Positions 1 through 10,346 are shown, counted from the first letter of the stretch. The stretch: 28,890 bases of DNA from Saccoglossus kowalevskii (GCF_000003605.2 NW_003153973.1:1-28890); one strand, 5' to 3'. A program made the numbers and translations. The notes: generated by a model from the sequence alone, not told the origin.

Positions 1-176
1 AAATCGTTATTGCTGGCATGAAGTACCTTTTAGAATTGACCTATAACCTCTACATACTTGGAGTAACACTACGGTAATTTAACAGCAATTCACGAAATAT
101 TTATTTACATTTTCGAACTTTTAACTATGGTAATTGTTAATATGATATCACAGGTAGCAATCCCGATTGAAACAAC

Positions 177-205
177 CAACTTTGCAATCGCTTTTCACAA
201 CTTTG
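177..205 (+). repeat. Internal element A of the monomer (29 bp)
   Basis: A 29-bp element beginning and ending in CAACTTTG, shown in unit 1. It matches element B at 546-574 at 25 of 29 positions without gaps (mismatches at element positions 10, 14, 19 and 20). In the poly-A type units the bases just before it are altered, but the CAACTTTG core stays. It suggests that the long monomer arose partly by internal duplication. Confidence 0.7.
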
Positions 206-311
206 TAAGCAGTTTGTTGTCGATTTTTCGGTTGGCAGTTGTGATAATCTGCTTATATATGAGGCATTCTTGATACATTTACTTAATGTTTTCGAAATTT
301 AACAGCGGGGG

Positions 312-327
312 TGTCATGGCAATGACA
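312..327. repeat. Inverted repeat TGTCAT-GGCA-ATGACA
   Basis: Perfect 6-bp arms around a 4-base loop, shown in unit 1 and present in every unit. The commonest variation falls in the loop (GGCA, GGCG, or GTCG in unit 25), and I saw no change in the arms. That pattern is what a maintained hairpin or dyad protein site would give, but the arms are short. Confidence 0.6.
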
Positions 328-524
328 TAGGTTAAATATACAAGCAACTCCGCCAACATTTCCTTCGCTTTTTCCAACATTGCACGCTGTTTTCTAACAT
401 TTTACAGTCAGTTCATGTGAAAATCTATAGGTTGCTTTCAACTAGCATTTATTAAATTTGTCGACTTTACAGCTGCGCGTTTCTATATGCCAACAACTTA
501 GGTCATATATACCGATATATCTAC

Positions 525-553
525 CAAAGTTTCAATAACTTATCACAACTTTG
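525..553. repeat. Inverted repeat CAAAGTT...AACTTTG
   Basis: Seven-base perfect arms (525-531 and 547-553) with a 15-base loop in unit 1. The right arm is the start of internal element B. In most later units the loop has TTAGCAC instead of TTATCAC, leaving the arms intact. Units 16 and 17 change the left arm to CAAATTT, so it is not strictly conserved. Confidence 0.5.
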
Positions 554-574
554 CCATCACTTTGAACAACTTTG
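546..574 (+). repeat. Internal element B of the monomer (29 bp)
   Basis: Second copy of the CAACTTTG-bounded element, 369 bp downstream of element A in unit 1. It is present in nearly every unit just before the GCCCGGTGTG landmark and is absent from the deleted unit 15. Flanking similarity outside the 29 bp is too weak to extend the duplication. Confidence 0.7.
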
Positions 575-642
575 CCCGGTGTGTTAACAGCTTAAAACCC
601 AGGACGTGCCGATAGCATCTACAATTTGTTCTTGGAAATTAG

Positions 643-650
643 AAAAAAAA
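643..650 (+). repeat. Length-variable A-run (second of three per unit)
   Basis: In unit 1 this run has 8 A. Across the array it has 8 in units 1-4, 8, 9, 12, 14, 18, 20, 21 and 30, 7 in most others, and 6 in unit 10. Two more runs behave the same way: one after CCCGATTG (absent in GAAACAACC types) and one after GAAAC near unit position 778 (9 A in unit 1, 8 in many others). They account for most of the 1-2 bp length differences between units. Confidence 0.85.
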
Positions 651-702
651 TTGAAAACTTTTCCTTAATTAAAATAGTTACAAAAATTCCACGATTTTCC
701 AC

Positions 703-710
703 TATAAATA
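703..710 (+). promoter_or_regulatory. TATA-like box (TATAAATA), once per unit
   Basis: CCACTATAAATAATTACC occurs once in every complete unit, apart from unit 6, where it reads CCACGATAAATA. It fits the eukaryotic TATA consensus, and satellite arrays are sometimes transcribed. In an AT-rich monomer the motif can easily be accidental, and no initiator, exon or polyadenylation pattern supports a real promoter. Confidence 0.2.
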
Positions 711-805
711 ATTACCATCACAGTGAGAAAGAATGCAGGAACGTTGCCTTATATTTTAACTGTGTGTGTTATGAAACAAAAAAAAATCAACTGCTCGTTT
801 ACTCA

Positions 806-823
806 GGGAGTCTCCCATGCATG
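806..823. repeat. Adjacent palindromes GGGAG-T-CTCCC and CATGCATG
   Basis: In unit 1, 806-816 is a perfect dyad with 5-base arms around one T, and 816-823 is the 8-base palindrome CATGCATG overlapping it by one C. Both recur in almost all units. Exceptions include unit 5 (ATGGAG), unit 10 (ACGGAG) and unit 26 (CCCGTGC). Confidence 0.6.
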
Positions 824-867
824 TACTAACAACGATCGATTGCGCTTTACTTTAATCGTTTGTTGTT

Positions 868-885
868 CAGCTAACTACACAGCTG
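868..885. repeat. Inverted repeat CAGCT-(8)-AGCTG
   Basis: Five-base arms with an 8-base loop, AACTACAC, near the end of each unit. Most variation seen lies in the loop (AACCACAC in units 10, 11 and 12). A few units alter an arm, such as AACTG in unit 11. Short enough to arise by chance, so recorded with modest confidence. Confidence 0.4.
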
Positions 886-943
886 CATAGATTATTTGAA
901 ATTAAGCCGAATTGGCAGGTATTTCATGTTATTCGATGTTTTA

Positions 944-1886
944 AAATCGTTATTGCTGGCATGAAGTACCTTTTAGAATTGACCTATAACCTCTACATAC
1001 TTGGAGTAACACTACGGTAATTTAACAGCAATTCACGAAATATTTATTTACATTTTCGAACTTTTAACTATGGTAATTGTTAATATGATATCACAGGTAA
1101 CAATCCCGATTGAAACAACCAACTTTGCAATCGCTTTTCACAACTTTGTAAGCAGTTTGTTGTCGATTTTTCGGTTGGCTGTTGTGATAATCTGCTTATA
1201 TATGAGGCATTCTTGATACATTTACTTAATGTTTTCGAAATTTAACTGCGGGGGTGTCATGGCAATGACATTGGTTAAATATACAAGCAACTCCGCCAAC
1301 ATTTCCTTCGCTTTTTCCAACATTGCACGCTGTTTTCTAACATTTTACAGTCAGTTCATGTGAAAATCTATAGGTTGCTTTCAACTAGCATTTGTTAAAT
1401 TTGTCGACTTTACAGCTGCGCGTTTCTATAAGCCAACAACTTAGGTCATATATACCGATATATCTACCAAAGTTTCAATAACTTATCACAACTTTGCCAT
1501 CACTTTGAACAACTTTGCCCGGTGTGTTAACAGCTTAAAACCCAGGACGTGCCGATAGCATCTACAATTTGTTCTTGGAAATTAGAAAAAAAATTGAAAA
1601 CTTTTCCTTAATTAAAATAGTTACAAAAATTCCACGATTTTCCACTATAAATAATTACCATCACAGTGAGAAAGAATGCAGGAACGTTGCCTTATATTTT
1701 AACTGTGTGTGTTATGAAACAAAAAAACATCAACTGCTCGTTTACTCAGGGAGTCTCCCATGCATGTACTAACCACGATCGATTGCGCTTTACTTTAATC
1801 GTTTGTTGTTCAGCTAACTACACAGCTGCATAGATTATTTGAAATTAAGCCGAATTGGCAGGTATTTCATGTTATTCGATGTTTTA
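944..1886 (+). repeat. Satellite unit 2 (943 bp)
   Basis: Nearly identical to units 1 and 3 and shares their TTATTGCTGG start and GTTATTCGATG end. Private changes include ACATTGG (others ACATAGG), ATAAGCC (others ATATGCC), TTTGTTAAAT (others TTTATTAAAT) and a C in the third A-run (AAACATC). It carries AACTGCGGGGG where unit 1 has AACAGCGGGGG. Confidence 0.97.
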
Positions 1887-2829
1887 AAATCGTTATTGCT
1901 GGCATGAAGTACCTTTTAGAATTGACCTATAACCTCTACATACTTGGAGTAACACTACGGTAATTTAACAGCAATTCACGAAATATTTATTTACATTTTC
2001 GAACTTTTAACTATGGTAATTGTTAATATGATATCACAGGTAACAATCCCGATTGAAACAACCAACTTTGCAATCGCTTTTCACAACTTTGTAAGCAGTT
2101 TGTTGTCGATTTTTCGGTTGGCTGTTGTGATAATCTGCTTATATATGAGGCATTCTTGATACATTTACTTAATGTTTTCGAAATTTAACTGCGGGGGTGT
2201 CATGGCAATGACATAGGTTAAATATACAAGCAACTCCGCCAACATTTCCTTCGCTTTTTCCAACATTGCACGCTGTTTTCTAACATTTTACAGTCAGTTC
2301 ATGTGAAAATCTATAGGTTGCTTTCAACTAGCATTTATTAAATTTGTCGACTTTACAGCTGCGCGTTTCTATATGCCAACAACTTAGGTCATATATACCG
2401 ATATATCTACCAAAGTTTCAATAACTTATCACAATTTTGCCATCACTTTGAACAACTTTGCCCGGTGTGTTAACAGCTTAAAACCCAGGACGTGCCGGTA
2501 GCATCTACAACTTGTTCTTGGAAATTAGAAAAAAAATTGAAAACTTTTCCTTAATTAAAATAGTTCCAAAAATTCCACGATTTTCCACTATAAATAATTA
2601 CCATCACAGTGAGAAAGAATGCAGGAACGTTGCCTTATATTTTAACTGTGTGTGTTACGAAACAAAAAAAAATCAACTGCTCGTTTACTCAGGGAGTCTC
2701 CCATGCATGTACTAACCACGATCGATTGCGCTTTACTTTAAACGCTTGTTGTTCAGCTAACTACACAGCTGCATAGATTATTTAAAATTAAGCCGAATTG
2801 GCAGGTATTTCATGTTTTTCGATGTTTTA
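1887..2829 (+). repeat. Satellite unit 3 (943 bp)
   Basis: The first two thirds match units 1 and 2. The tail instead carries TAGTTCCAAAA, AAACGCTTGTTG and TTTAAAATTAAGCC, all shared with the tails of units 18 and 30. The following unit starts with CGTTGGCATG, as do the units that follow 18 and 30. This suggests the junction of units 3 and 4 shares ancestry with the 18/19 and 30/31 junctions. Confidence 0.96.
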
Positions 2830-3771
2830 AAATCGTTATCGTTGGCATGAAGTACCTTTTAGAATTGACCAATAACCTCTACATACTTGGAGTAACACTA
2901 CGGTAATTTAACAGCAATTCACGAAATATTTATTTACATTTTCGAACTTTTAACTATGGTAATTGTTAATATGATATCACAGGTAGCAATCCCGATTGAA
3001 ACAACCAACTTTGCAATCGCTTTTCACAACTTTGTAAGCAGTTTGTTGTCGATGTTTCGGTTGGCAGTTGTGATAATCTGCTTATATATGAGGCATTCTT
3101 GATACATTTACTTAATGTTTTCGAAATTTAACAGCGGGGGTGTCATGGCAATGACATACGTTAAATATACAAGCAACTCATCCAACATTTCCTTCGATTT
3201 TTCCAACATTGCACGCTGTTTTCTAACATTTTACAGTCAGTTCATGTGAAAATCTATAGGTTGCTTTCAACTAGCATTTATTAAATTTGTCGACTTTACA
3301 GCTGCGCGTTTCTATATGCCAACAACATAGGTCATATATACCGATATATCTACCAAAGTTTCAATAACTTATCACAATTTTGCCATCACCTTGAACAACT
3401 TTGCCCGGTGTGTTAACAGCTTAAAACCCAGGACGTGCCGATAGCATCTACAACTTGTTCTTGGAAATTAGAAAAAAAATTGAAATCTTTTCCTTAATTA
3501 AAATAGATACAAAAATTCCACGATTTTCCACTATAAATAATTACCATCACAGTGAGTAAGAATGCAGGAACGTTGCCTTATATTTTAACTGTGTGTGTTA
3601 TGAAACAAAAAAAATCAACTGCTCGTTTACTCAGGGAGTCTCCCATGCATGTACTAACCACGATCGATTGCGCTTTACTTTAAACGTTTGTTGTTCAGCT
3701 AACTACACAGCTGCATAGATTATTTGAAATTAAGCCGAATTGGCAGGTATTTCATGTTTTTCGATGTTTTA
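2830..3771 (+). repeat. Satellite unit 4 (942 bp)
   Basis: Starts with ATCGTTGGCATG and has GACCAATAACC instead of GACCTATAACC. It combines AACAGCGGGGG with CAACTCATCC and TTCGATTTTTCC, and has AACAACATAGG before the TATA-rich stretch. Private changes include GATGTTTCGG, TGAAATCTTT and GTGAGTAAGAA. The last puts an in-frame stop in the frame that is open in some other units. Confidence 0.96.
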
Positions 3772-4706
3772 AAATCGATATCGCTGACATGAAGTACCTT
3801 CTAGAATTGACCTATAACCTCTACATACTTGGAGTAACACTACGGTCATTTAACAGCAATTCACGAAATATTTATTTACATTTTCGAACTTTTAACTATT
3901 GTAATTGTTAATATGATATCACAGGTAACAATCCCGATTGAAAAAAACAACTTTGCAATCGCTTTTCACAACTTTGTAAGCAGTTTGTTGTCGATTTTTC
4001 GGTTGGCTGTTGTGATAATCTGCTTATATATGAGGCATTCTTGATACATTTACTTAATGTTTTCGAAATTTAACTGCGGGGGTGTCATGGCGATGACATA
4101 GGTTAAATATACAAGCAACTCCGCCAACATTTCCTTCGCTTTTTCCAACATTGCACGCTGTTTTCTAACATTTTACAGTCCGTTCATGTGAAAATCTATA
4201 GGTTGCTTTCAACTAGCATTTATTCAATTTGTCGACTTTACAGCTGCGCGTTTCAATATGCCAACAACTTAGGTCATATATACCGATACCAAAGTTTCAA
4301 TAACTTAGCACGACTTTGCCATCACTTTGAACAACTTTGCCCGGTGTGTTAACAGCTTAAAACCCACTACGTGCCGATAGCGTCTACAACTTGTTCTTGG
4401 AAATTAGAAAAAAATTGAAAACGTTTCCTTAATTAAAATAGTTACAAAAACTCCACGATTTTCCACTATAAATAATTACTATCACAGTGAGAAAGAATGC
4501 AGAAACGTTGCCTTATATTTTAACTGTGTGTGTTATGAAACAAAACAAATCAACTGTTCGTTTACTCATGGAGTCTCCCATGCATGTACTAACCACGATC
4601 GATTGCGCTTTACTTTAAACATTTGTTGTTCAGCTAACTACACAGCTGCATAGATTATTTGAAATTAAGCCGAATTGGCAGGTATTTCATGTTTTTCGAT
4701 GTTTTA
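3772..4706 (+). repeat. Satellite unit 5 (935 bp) with 6-bp deletion
   Basis: Carries the poly-A form of the first variable site (ATTGAAAAAAACAAC) and GGCGATGACA, AGTCCGTTC and TTATTCAATTTG, the linked set also found in units 7, 11, 25, 26 and 29. Around 4284-4290 the usual CCGATATATCTACC is shortened by 6 bp to CCGATACC. Its tail has ACTCCACG, ATTACTATCAC and GCAGAAACG, shared with the tails of units 24 and 25. Confidence 0.96.
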
Positions 4707-5648
4707 AAATCGATATCGCTGGCATGAAGTACCTTCTAGAATTGACCTATAACCTCTACATACTTGGAGTAACACTAAGGTAATTTAACAGCAATTCACG
4801 AAATATTTATTTACATTTTCGAACTTTTAACTATGGTAATTGTTAATATGATATCACAGGTAACAATCCCGATTGAAAAAAACAACTTTGCAATCGCTTT
4901 TCACAACTTTGTAAGCAGTTTGTTGTCGATTTTTCGGTTGGCAGTTGTGATAATCTGCTTATATATGAGGCATTCTTGATACATTTACTTAATGTTTTCG
5001 AAATTTAACTGCGGGGGTGTCATGGCGATGACATAGGTTAAATATACAAGCAACTCCGCCAACATTTCCTTCGCTTTTTCCAACATTGCCCGCTGTTTTC
5101 TAACATTTTACATTCAGTTCATGTGAAAATCTATAGGTTGCTTTCAACTAGCATTTATTAAATTTGTCGACTTTACAGCTGCGCGTTTCTATATGCCAAC
5201 AACATAGGTCATATATACCGATATATCTACCAAAGTTTCAATAACTTAGCACAACTTTGCCATCACTTTGAACAACTTTGCCCAGTGTGTTAACAGCTTA
5301 AAACCCAGTACGTGCCGATAGCATCTGCAACTTGTTCTTGGAAATTAGAAAAAAATTGAAAACTTTTCCTTAATTAAAACAGTTACAAAAATTCCACGAT
5401 TTTCCACGATAAATAATTACCATCACAGTGAGAAAGAATGCAGGAACGTTGCCTTATATTTTAACTGTGTGTGTTATGAAATAAAAAAAAATCAACTGCT
5501 CGTTTACTCAGGGAGTCTCCCATGCATGTACCAACCACGATCTATTGCGCTTTACTTTAAACATTTGTTGTTCAGCTAACTACACAGCTGCATAGATTAT
5601 TTGAAATTAAGCCGAATTGGCAGGTATTTCATGTTTTTCGATGTTTTA
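4707..5648 (+). repeat. Satellite unit 6 (942 bp)
   Basis: GGCGATGACA type. From about 5088 onward it carries an unusual set: TTGCCCGCTG, TTACATTCAG, AACAACATAGG, GCCCAGTGTG, ATCTGCAAC, GAAATAAAA and ATGTACCAACC. Unit 28 carries the same set at the same place. Units 6 and 28 are therefore copies of one ancestral sequence in this part, while their first halves differ. Confidence 0.96.
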
Positions 5649-6510
5649 AAATCGTTATCGCTGGCATGAAGTACCTTCTAGAATTGACCTATAACCTCTA
5701 CATACTTGGAGTAACACTACGGTAATTTAACAGCAATTCACGAAATATTTATTTACATTTTCGAACTTTTAACTATGGTAATTGTTAATATGATATCACA
5801 GGTAGCAATCCCGATTGAAAAAAAAAACAACTTTGCAATCGCTTTTCACAACTTTGTAAGCCGTTTGTTGTCGATTTTTCGGTTGGCAGTTGTGATAATC
5901 TGCTTATATATGAGGCATTCTTGATACGTTTACTTAATGTTTTCGAAATTTAACTGCGGGGTGTCATGGCGATGACATAGGTTAAATATACAAGCAACTC
6001 CGCCAACATTTCCTTCGCTTTTTCCAACATTGCACGCTGTTTTCTAACATTTTACAGTCCGTTCATGTGAAAATCTATAGGTTGCTTTCAACTAGCATTT
6101 ATTCAATTTGTCGACTTTACAGCTGCGCGTTTCTATATGCCAACAACTTAGGTCATATATACCGATATATCTACCAAAGTTTCAATAACTTAGCACAACT
6201 TTGCCATCACTTTGAACAACTTTGCCCGGTGTGTTAACAGCTTAAAACCCACTACGTGCCGATAGCATCTACAACTTGTTCTTGGAAATTAGAAAAAAAT
6301 TGAAAACTTTTCCTTAATTAAAATAGTTACAAAAATTCCACGATTTTCCACTATAAATAATTACCATCACAGTGGGAAAGAATGCAGGAACGTTGCCTTA
6401 TATTTTAACTGTGTGTGTTATGAAACAAAAAAAAATCAACTGCTCGTTTACTCAGGGAGTCTCCCATGCATGTACTAACCACGATCGATTGCGCTTTACT
6501 TTAAACGTTT
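5088..6510 (+). repeat. Higher-order block A, copy 1 (units 6b-7)
   Basis: From GCCCGCTG in unit 6 to beyond ACAGTGGGAAAG in unit 7, the diagnostic variants recur in the same order at about 25472-26880. The displacement is 20,384-20,385 bp (22 units). At least ten rare variants are shared, so this is a block duplication of about 1.4 kb and not chance similarity between two units. The block ends are estimates from where the shared rare variants stop. Confidence 0.8.
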
Positions 6511-6591
6511 GTTGTTCAGCTAACTACACAGCTGCATAGATTATTTGAATTTAAGCCGAATTGGCAGGTATTTCATGTTTTTCGATGTTTA
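5649..6591 (+). repeat. Satellite unit 7 (943 bp)
   Basis: Carries GTAGCAATCCC, a long A-run after ATTG, TAAGCCGTTTG, AGTCCGTTC, TTATTCAATTTG, CCCACTACG and ACAGTGGGAAAG. Unit 29 has the same combination, and the preceding units (6 and 28) match each other too. It has one fewer G in the GCGGGG run and one fewer T in GATGTTTAAAA. Confidence 0.96.
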
Positions 6592-7534
6592 AAATCGATA
6601 TCGCTGGCATGAAGTACCTTCTAGAATTGACCTATAACCTCTACATACTTGGAGTAAAACTACGTTAATTTAACAGCAATTCACGAAATATTTATTTACA
6701 TTTTCGAACTTTTAACTATGGTAATTGTTAATATGATATCACAGGTAACAATCCCGATTGAAACAACCAACTTTGCAATCGTTTTTCAAAACTTTGTAAG
6801 CAGTTTGTTGTCGATTTTTCGGTTGGCAGTTGTGATAATCTGCTTATATATAAGGCACACTTGATACGTTTACTTAATGTTTTCGAAATTTAACAGCGGG
6901 GGTGTCATGGCAATGACATAGGTTAAATATACAAGCAACTCCGCCAACATTTCCTTCGCTTTTCCCAACATTGCACGCTGTTTTCTAACTTTTTACAGTC
7001 AGTTCATGTGAAAATCTATAGGTTGCTTTCAACTAGCATTTATTAAATTTGTCGACTTTACAGCTGCGCGTTTCTATATGCCAACAACATAGGTCATATA
7101 TACCGATATATCTACCAAAGTTTCAATAACTTAGCACAACTTTGCCATCACTTTGAACAACTTTGCCCAGTGTGTTAACAGCTTAAAACCCAGTACGTGC
7201 CGATAGCATCTGCAACTTGTTCTTGGAAATTAGAAAAAAAATTGAAAACTTTTCCTTAATTAAAATAGTTACAAAAATTCCACGATTTTCCACTATAAAT
7301 AATTACCATCACAGTGAGAAAGAATGCAGGAACGTTGCCTTATATTTTAACTGTGTGTGTTATGAAATAAAAAAAAATCAACTGCTCGTTTACTCAGGGA
7401 GTCTCCCATGCATGTACTAACCACGATCGATTGCGCTTTACTTTAAACATTTGTTGTTCAGCTAACTACATAGCTGCATAGATTAATTGAAATTAAGCCG
7501 AATTGGCAGGTATTTCATGTTTTTCGATGTTTTA
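6592..7534 (+). repeat. Satellite unit 8 (943 bp)
   Basis: The first half is the GAAACAACCAAC and AACAGCGGGGG type, with private changes AATCGTTTTTCAAAAC, TATATAAGGC and TTTTCCCAAC. The second half has AACAACATAGG, GCCCAGTGTG, ATCTGCAAC and GAAATAAAA, as in units 6 and 28, so the unit looks like a mosaic. Confidence 0.96.
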
Positions 7535-8478
7535 AAATCGTTATCGCTGGCATGAAGTACCTTCTAGAATTGACCTATAACCTCTACATACTTGGAGTAA
7601 CACTACGGTAATTTAACAGCAATTCACGAAATATTTATTTACATTTTCGAACTTTTAACTATGGTAATTGTTAATATGATATCACATGTAGCAATCCCGA
7701 TTGAAAAAAAAACAACTTTGCAATCGCTTTTCACAACTTTGTAAGCAGTTTGTTGTCGATTTTTCGGTTGGCAGTTGTGATAATCTGCTTATATATGAGG
7801 CATTCTTGATACATTTACTTAATGTTTTCGAAATTTAACTGCGGGGGTGTCATGGCAATGACATAGGTTAAATATACAAGCAACTCCGCCAACATTTCCT
7901 TCGCTTTTTCCAACATTGCACGCTGTTTTCTAACATTTTGCAGTCAGTTCATGTGAAAATCTATAGGTTGCTTTCAACTAGCATTTATTAAATTTGTCGA
8001 CTTTACAGCTGCGCGTTTCTATATGCCAACAACTTAGGTCATATATACCGATATATCTACCAAAGTTTCAATAACTTATCACAACTTTGCCATCACTTTG
8101 AACAACTTTGCCCTGTGTGTTAACAGCTTAAAACCCAGTACGTGCCGATAGCATCTACAACATGTTCTTGGAAATTAGAAAAAAAATTGAAAACTTTTCC
8201 TTAATTAAAATAGTTACAAAAATTCCACGATTTTCCACTATAAATAATTACCATCACAGTGAGAAAGAATGCAGGAACGTTGCCTTATATTTTAACTGTG
8301 TGTGTTATGAAACAAAAAAAATCAACTGCTCGTTTACTCAGGGAGTCTCCCATGCATGTACTAACCACGATCGATTGCGCTTTACTTTAAACGTTTGTTG
8401 TTCAGCTAACTACACAGCTGCATAGATTATTTGAAATTAAGACGAATTTGCAGGTATTTCATGTTTTTCGATGTTTTA
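7535..8478 (+). repeat. Satellite unit 9 (944 bp)
   Basis: Has CACATGTAGCAATCCC followed by a 9-A run, an early segment resembling units 7 and 29. It is GGCAATGACA type with AACTGCGGGGG. At 8160-8165 it reads ACATGTTC where other units read ACTTGTTC or ATTTGTTC, so it is the only copy whose recurring short frame begins with ATG. I treat that as a chance substitution. Confidence 0.96.
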
Positions 8479-9405
8479 AAATCGTTATCGCTGGCATGAG
8501 TACTCTAGATGACTATACTCTACATACTGACTACATACGGTAATTTACAGCAATCACGAAATATTATTTATATTTTCGAACTTTTAACTATGGTAATTGT
8601 TAATATGATATCACAGGTAACAATCCCGATTGAAACAACCAACTTTGCAAATCGCTTTTCACAACTTTGTAAGCAGTTTGTTGTCGATTTTTCGGTTGGC
8701 AGTTGTGATAATCTGCTCATATATGAGGCATTCTTGATACGTTTACTTAATGTTTTCGAAATTTAACTGCGGGGGTGTCATGGCAATGACATAGGTTAAA
8801 TATACAAGCAACTCCGCCAACATTTCCTTCGCTTTTTCCAACATTGCACGCTGTTTTCTAACATTTTACAGTCAGTTCATGTGAAAATCTATAGGTTGCT
8901 TTCAACTAGCATTTATTAAATTTGTCGACTTTACAGCTGCGCGTTTCTATATGCCAACAACTTAGGTAATATATACCGATATATCTACCAAAGTTTCAAT
9001 AACTTAGCACAACTTTGCCATCACTTTGAACAACTTTGCTCGATGTGTTAACAGCTTAAAACCCACTACGTGCCGATAGCATCTGCAACTTGTTCCTCGA
9101 AATTAGAAAAAATTGAAAACTTTTCCTTAATGAAAATAGTTACAACAATTCACGATTTTCCACTATAAATAATTACCATCACAGTGAGAAAGAATGCAGG
9201 AACGTTGCCTTAAATTTTAACTGTGTGTGTTATGAAACAAAAAAAAAATCAACTGCTCGTTTACTCACGGAGTCTCCCATGCATGTACTAACCACGATCG
9301 ATTGCGCTTTACTTTAAACATTTGTTGTTCAGCTAACCACACAGCTGCATAGATTATTTTAAATTAAGCCGAATTGGCAGGTATTTCACGTTTTTCGAAG
9401 TTTTA
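8479..9405 (+). repeat. Satellite unit 10 (927 bp), the most aberrant full-span copy
   Basis: About 15 bases are missing from the first ~100 bp in a scatter of 1-2-base losses (see 8495-8579). The remainder is a normal but somewhat diverged unit: GCTCGATGTG, TTCCTCGAAATT, a second A-run of only 6 A, TAATGAAAATAG, ACAACAATTCACG and TTAAATTTTAAC are all private or rare. The unit order is complete, so it is not a truncated copy. Confidence 0.95.
8495..8579 (+). other. Doublet/homopolymer-loss patch, probable sequencing artefact
   Basis: These 85 bases align to 100 bases in unit 9 (7551-7650). The losses fall mostly on doubled or tripled bases: GAAG to GAG, ACCTTCT to ACTCT, GAATTG to GATG, GACCT to GACT, ATAACCTC to ATACTC, TTTAACAG to TTTACAG, CAATTCAC to CAATCAC. 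One stretch, from CTTGGAG to TACGG, is shortened by 4 bases. No other unit shows this density of change. Run collapse suggests uncorrected base calling rather than mutation. Confidence 0.7.
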
Positions 9406-10346
9406 AAATCGTTATCGCTGGCATGAAGTACCTTCTAGAATTGACCTATAACCTCTACATACTTGTAGTAACACTACGGTAATTTAACAGCAATTCACGA
9501 AATATTTATTTACATTTTCGAACTTTTAACTATGGTAATTGTTAATATGATATCACAGGTAACAATCCCGATTGAAAAAAACAACTTTGCAATCGCTTTT
9601 CACAACTTTGTAAGCAGTTTGTTGTCGATTTTTCGGTTGGCAGTTGTGATAATCTGCTTATATATGAGGCATTCTTGATACATTTACTTAATGTTTTCGA
9701 AAATTAACTGCGGAGGTGTCATGGCGATGACATAGGTTAAATATACAAGCAACTCCGCCAACATTTCCTTCGCTTTTTCCAACATTGCACGCTGTTTTCT
9801 AACATTTTACAGTCCGTTCATGTGAAAATCTATATGTCGCTCTCAACTAGCATTTATTCAATTTGTCGACTTTACAGCTGCGCGTTTCTATATGCCAACA
9901 ACTTAGGTCATATATACCGATATATCTACCAAAGTTTCAATAACTTAGCACAACTTTGCCATCACTTTGAACAACTTTGCCCGGTGTGTTAACAGCTTAA
10001 AACCCAGTACGTGCCGATAGCATCTACAACTTGTTCTTGGAAATTAGAAAAAAATTGAAAACTTTTCCTTAATTAAAAAAGTTACAAAAATTCCACGATT
10101 TTCCACTATAAATAATTACCATCACAGTGAGAAAGAATGCAGGAACGTTGCCTTATATTTTAACTGTGTGTGTTATGAAACAAAAAAAATCAACAGCTCG
10201 TTTACTCAGGGAGTCTCCCATGCATGTACTAACCACGATCGATTGCGCTTTACTTTAAACATTTGTTGTTCAGCTAACCACACAACTGCATAGATTATTT
10301 GAAATTAAGCCGAATTGGCAGGTATTTCATGTTTTTCGATGTTTTA
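9406..10346 (+). repeat. Satellite unit 11 (941 bp)
   Basis: GGCGATGACA type with the linked AGTCCGTTC and TTATTCAATTTG. Private or rare changes are CTTGTAGTAAC (shared with unit 12), AAAATTAACTGCGGAGG and TATATGTCGCTCTCAAC. The tail has CAACAGCTCG and CTAACCACACAACTG. Confidence 0.96.

Larger units (their letters stand above)
1..943 (+). repeat. Satellite unit 1 (943 bp), reference copy
   Basis: Used here as the reference copy. It begins AAATCGTTATTGCTGG and carries CTTTTAGAATT near its start, where units 5 onward read CTTCTAGAATT. It has the GAAACAACCAAC version of the first variable site and AACAGCGGGGG before the TGTCAT hairpin. The A-run at 643-650 has 8 A and the one at 778-786 has 9 A. 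Near 829 it reads CTAACAACG where nearly all others read CTAACCACG. It is very close to units 2 and 3. Confidence 0.97.

Noticed and set aside
220..245. Possible CENP-B box (TTTCGGTTGGCAG) in each unit
   Set aside because: It resembles the left half of the box, but with an extra base, and the essential CGGG on the right is absent. The other candidate, TTCG followed by GCGGGG near 290-310, has the wrong spacing.
312..327. snoRNA C box in GGCGATGACA
   Set aside because: It does not match RTGATGA, and no matching D box at a suitable distance is seen.
626..829. A 67-residue open frame (FLEIRKKIENFSL...) that recurs in units 1, 2, 3, 8, 12 and 14, with longer or shorter versions in 9, 17, 18, 20 and 30
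   Set aside because: It starts with TTG in all copies but unit 9. It depends on the second A-run having 8 A, and is frame-shifted in the many 7-A units, while units 4 and 21 gain stops. There is no domain or reading-frame conservation, so it is a by-product of the repeat.
8162..8425. The ATG-initiated 87-residue version in unit 9
   Set aside because: The ATG results from one substitution not found elsewhere, and the different C-terminus comes from a shorter third A-run. There is no sign of selection for coding.
8509..8766. Open frame of 85 codons in unit 10
   Set aside because: It exists only because of the run-shortening patch at 8495-8579 and a one-base insertion near 8650, both probably sequence errors or private mutations.
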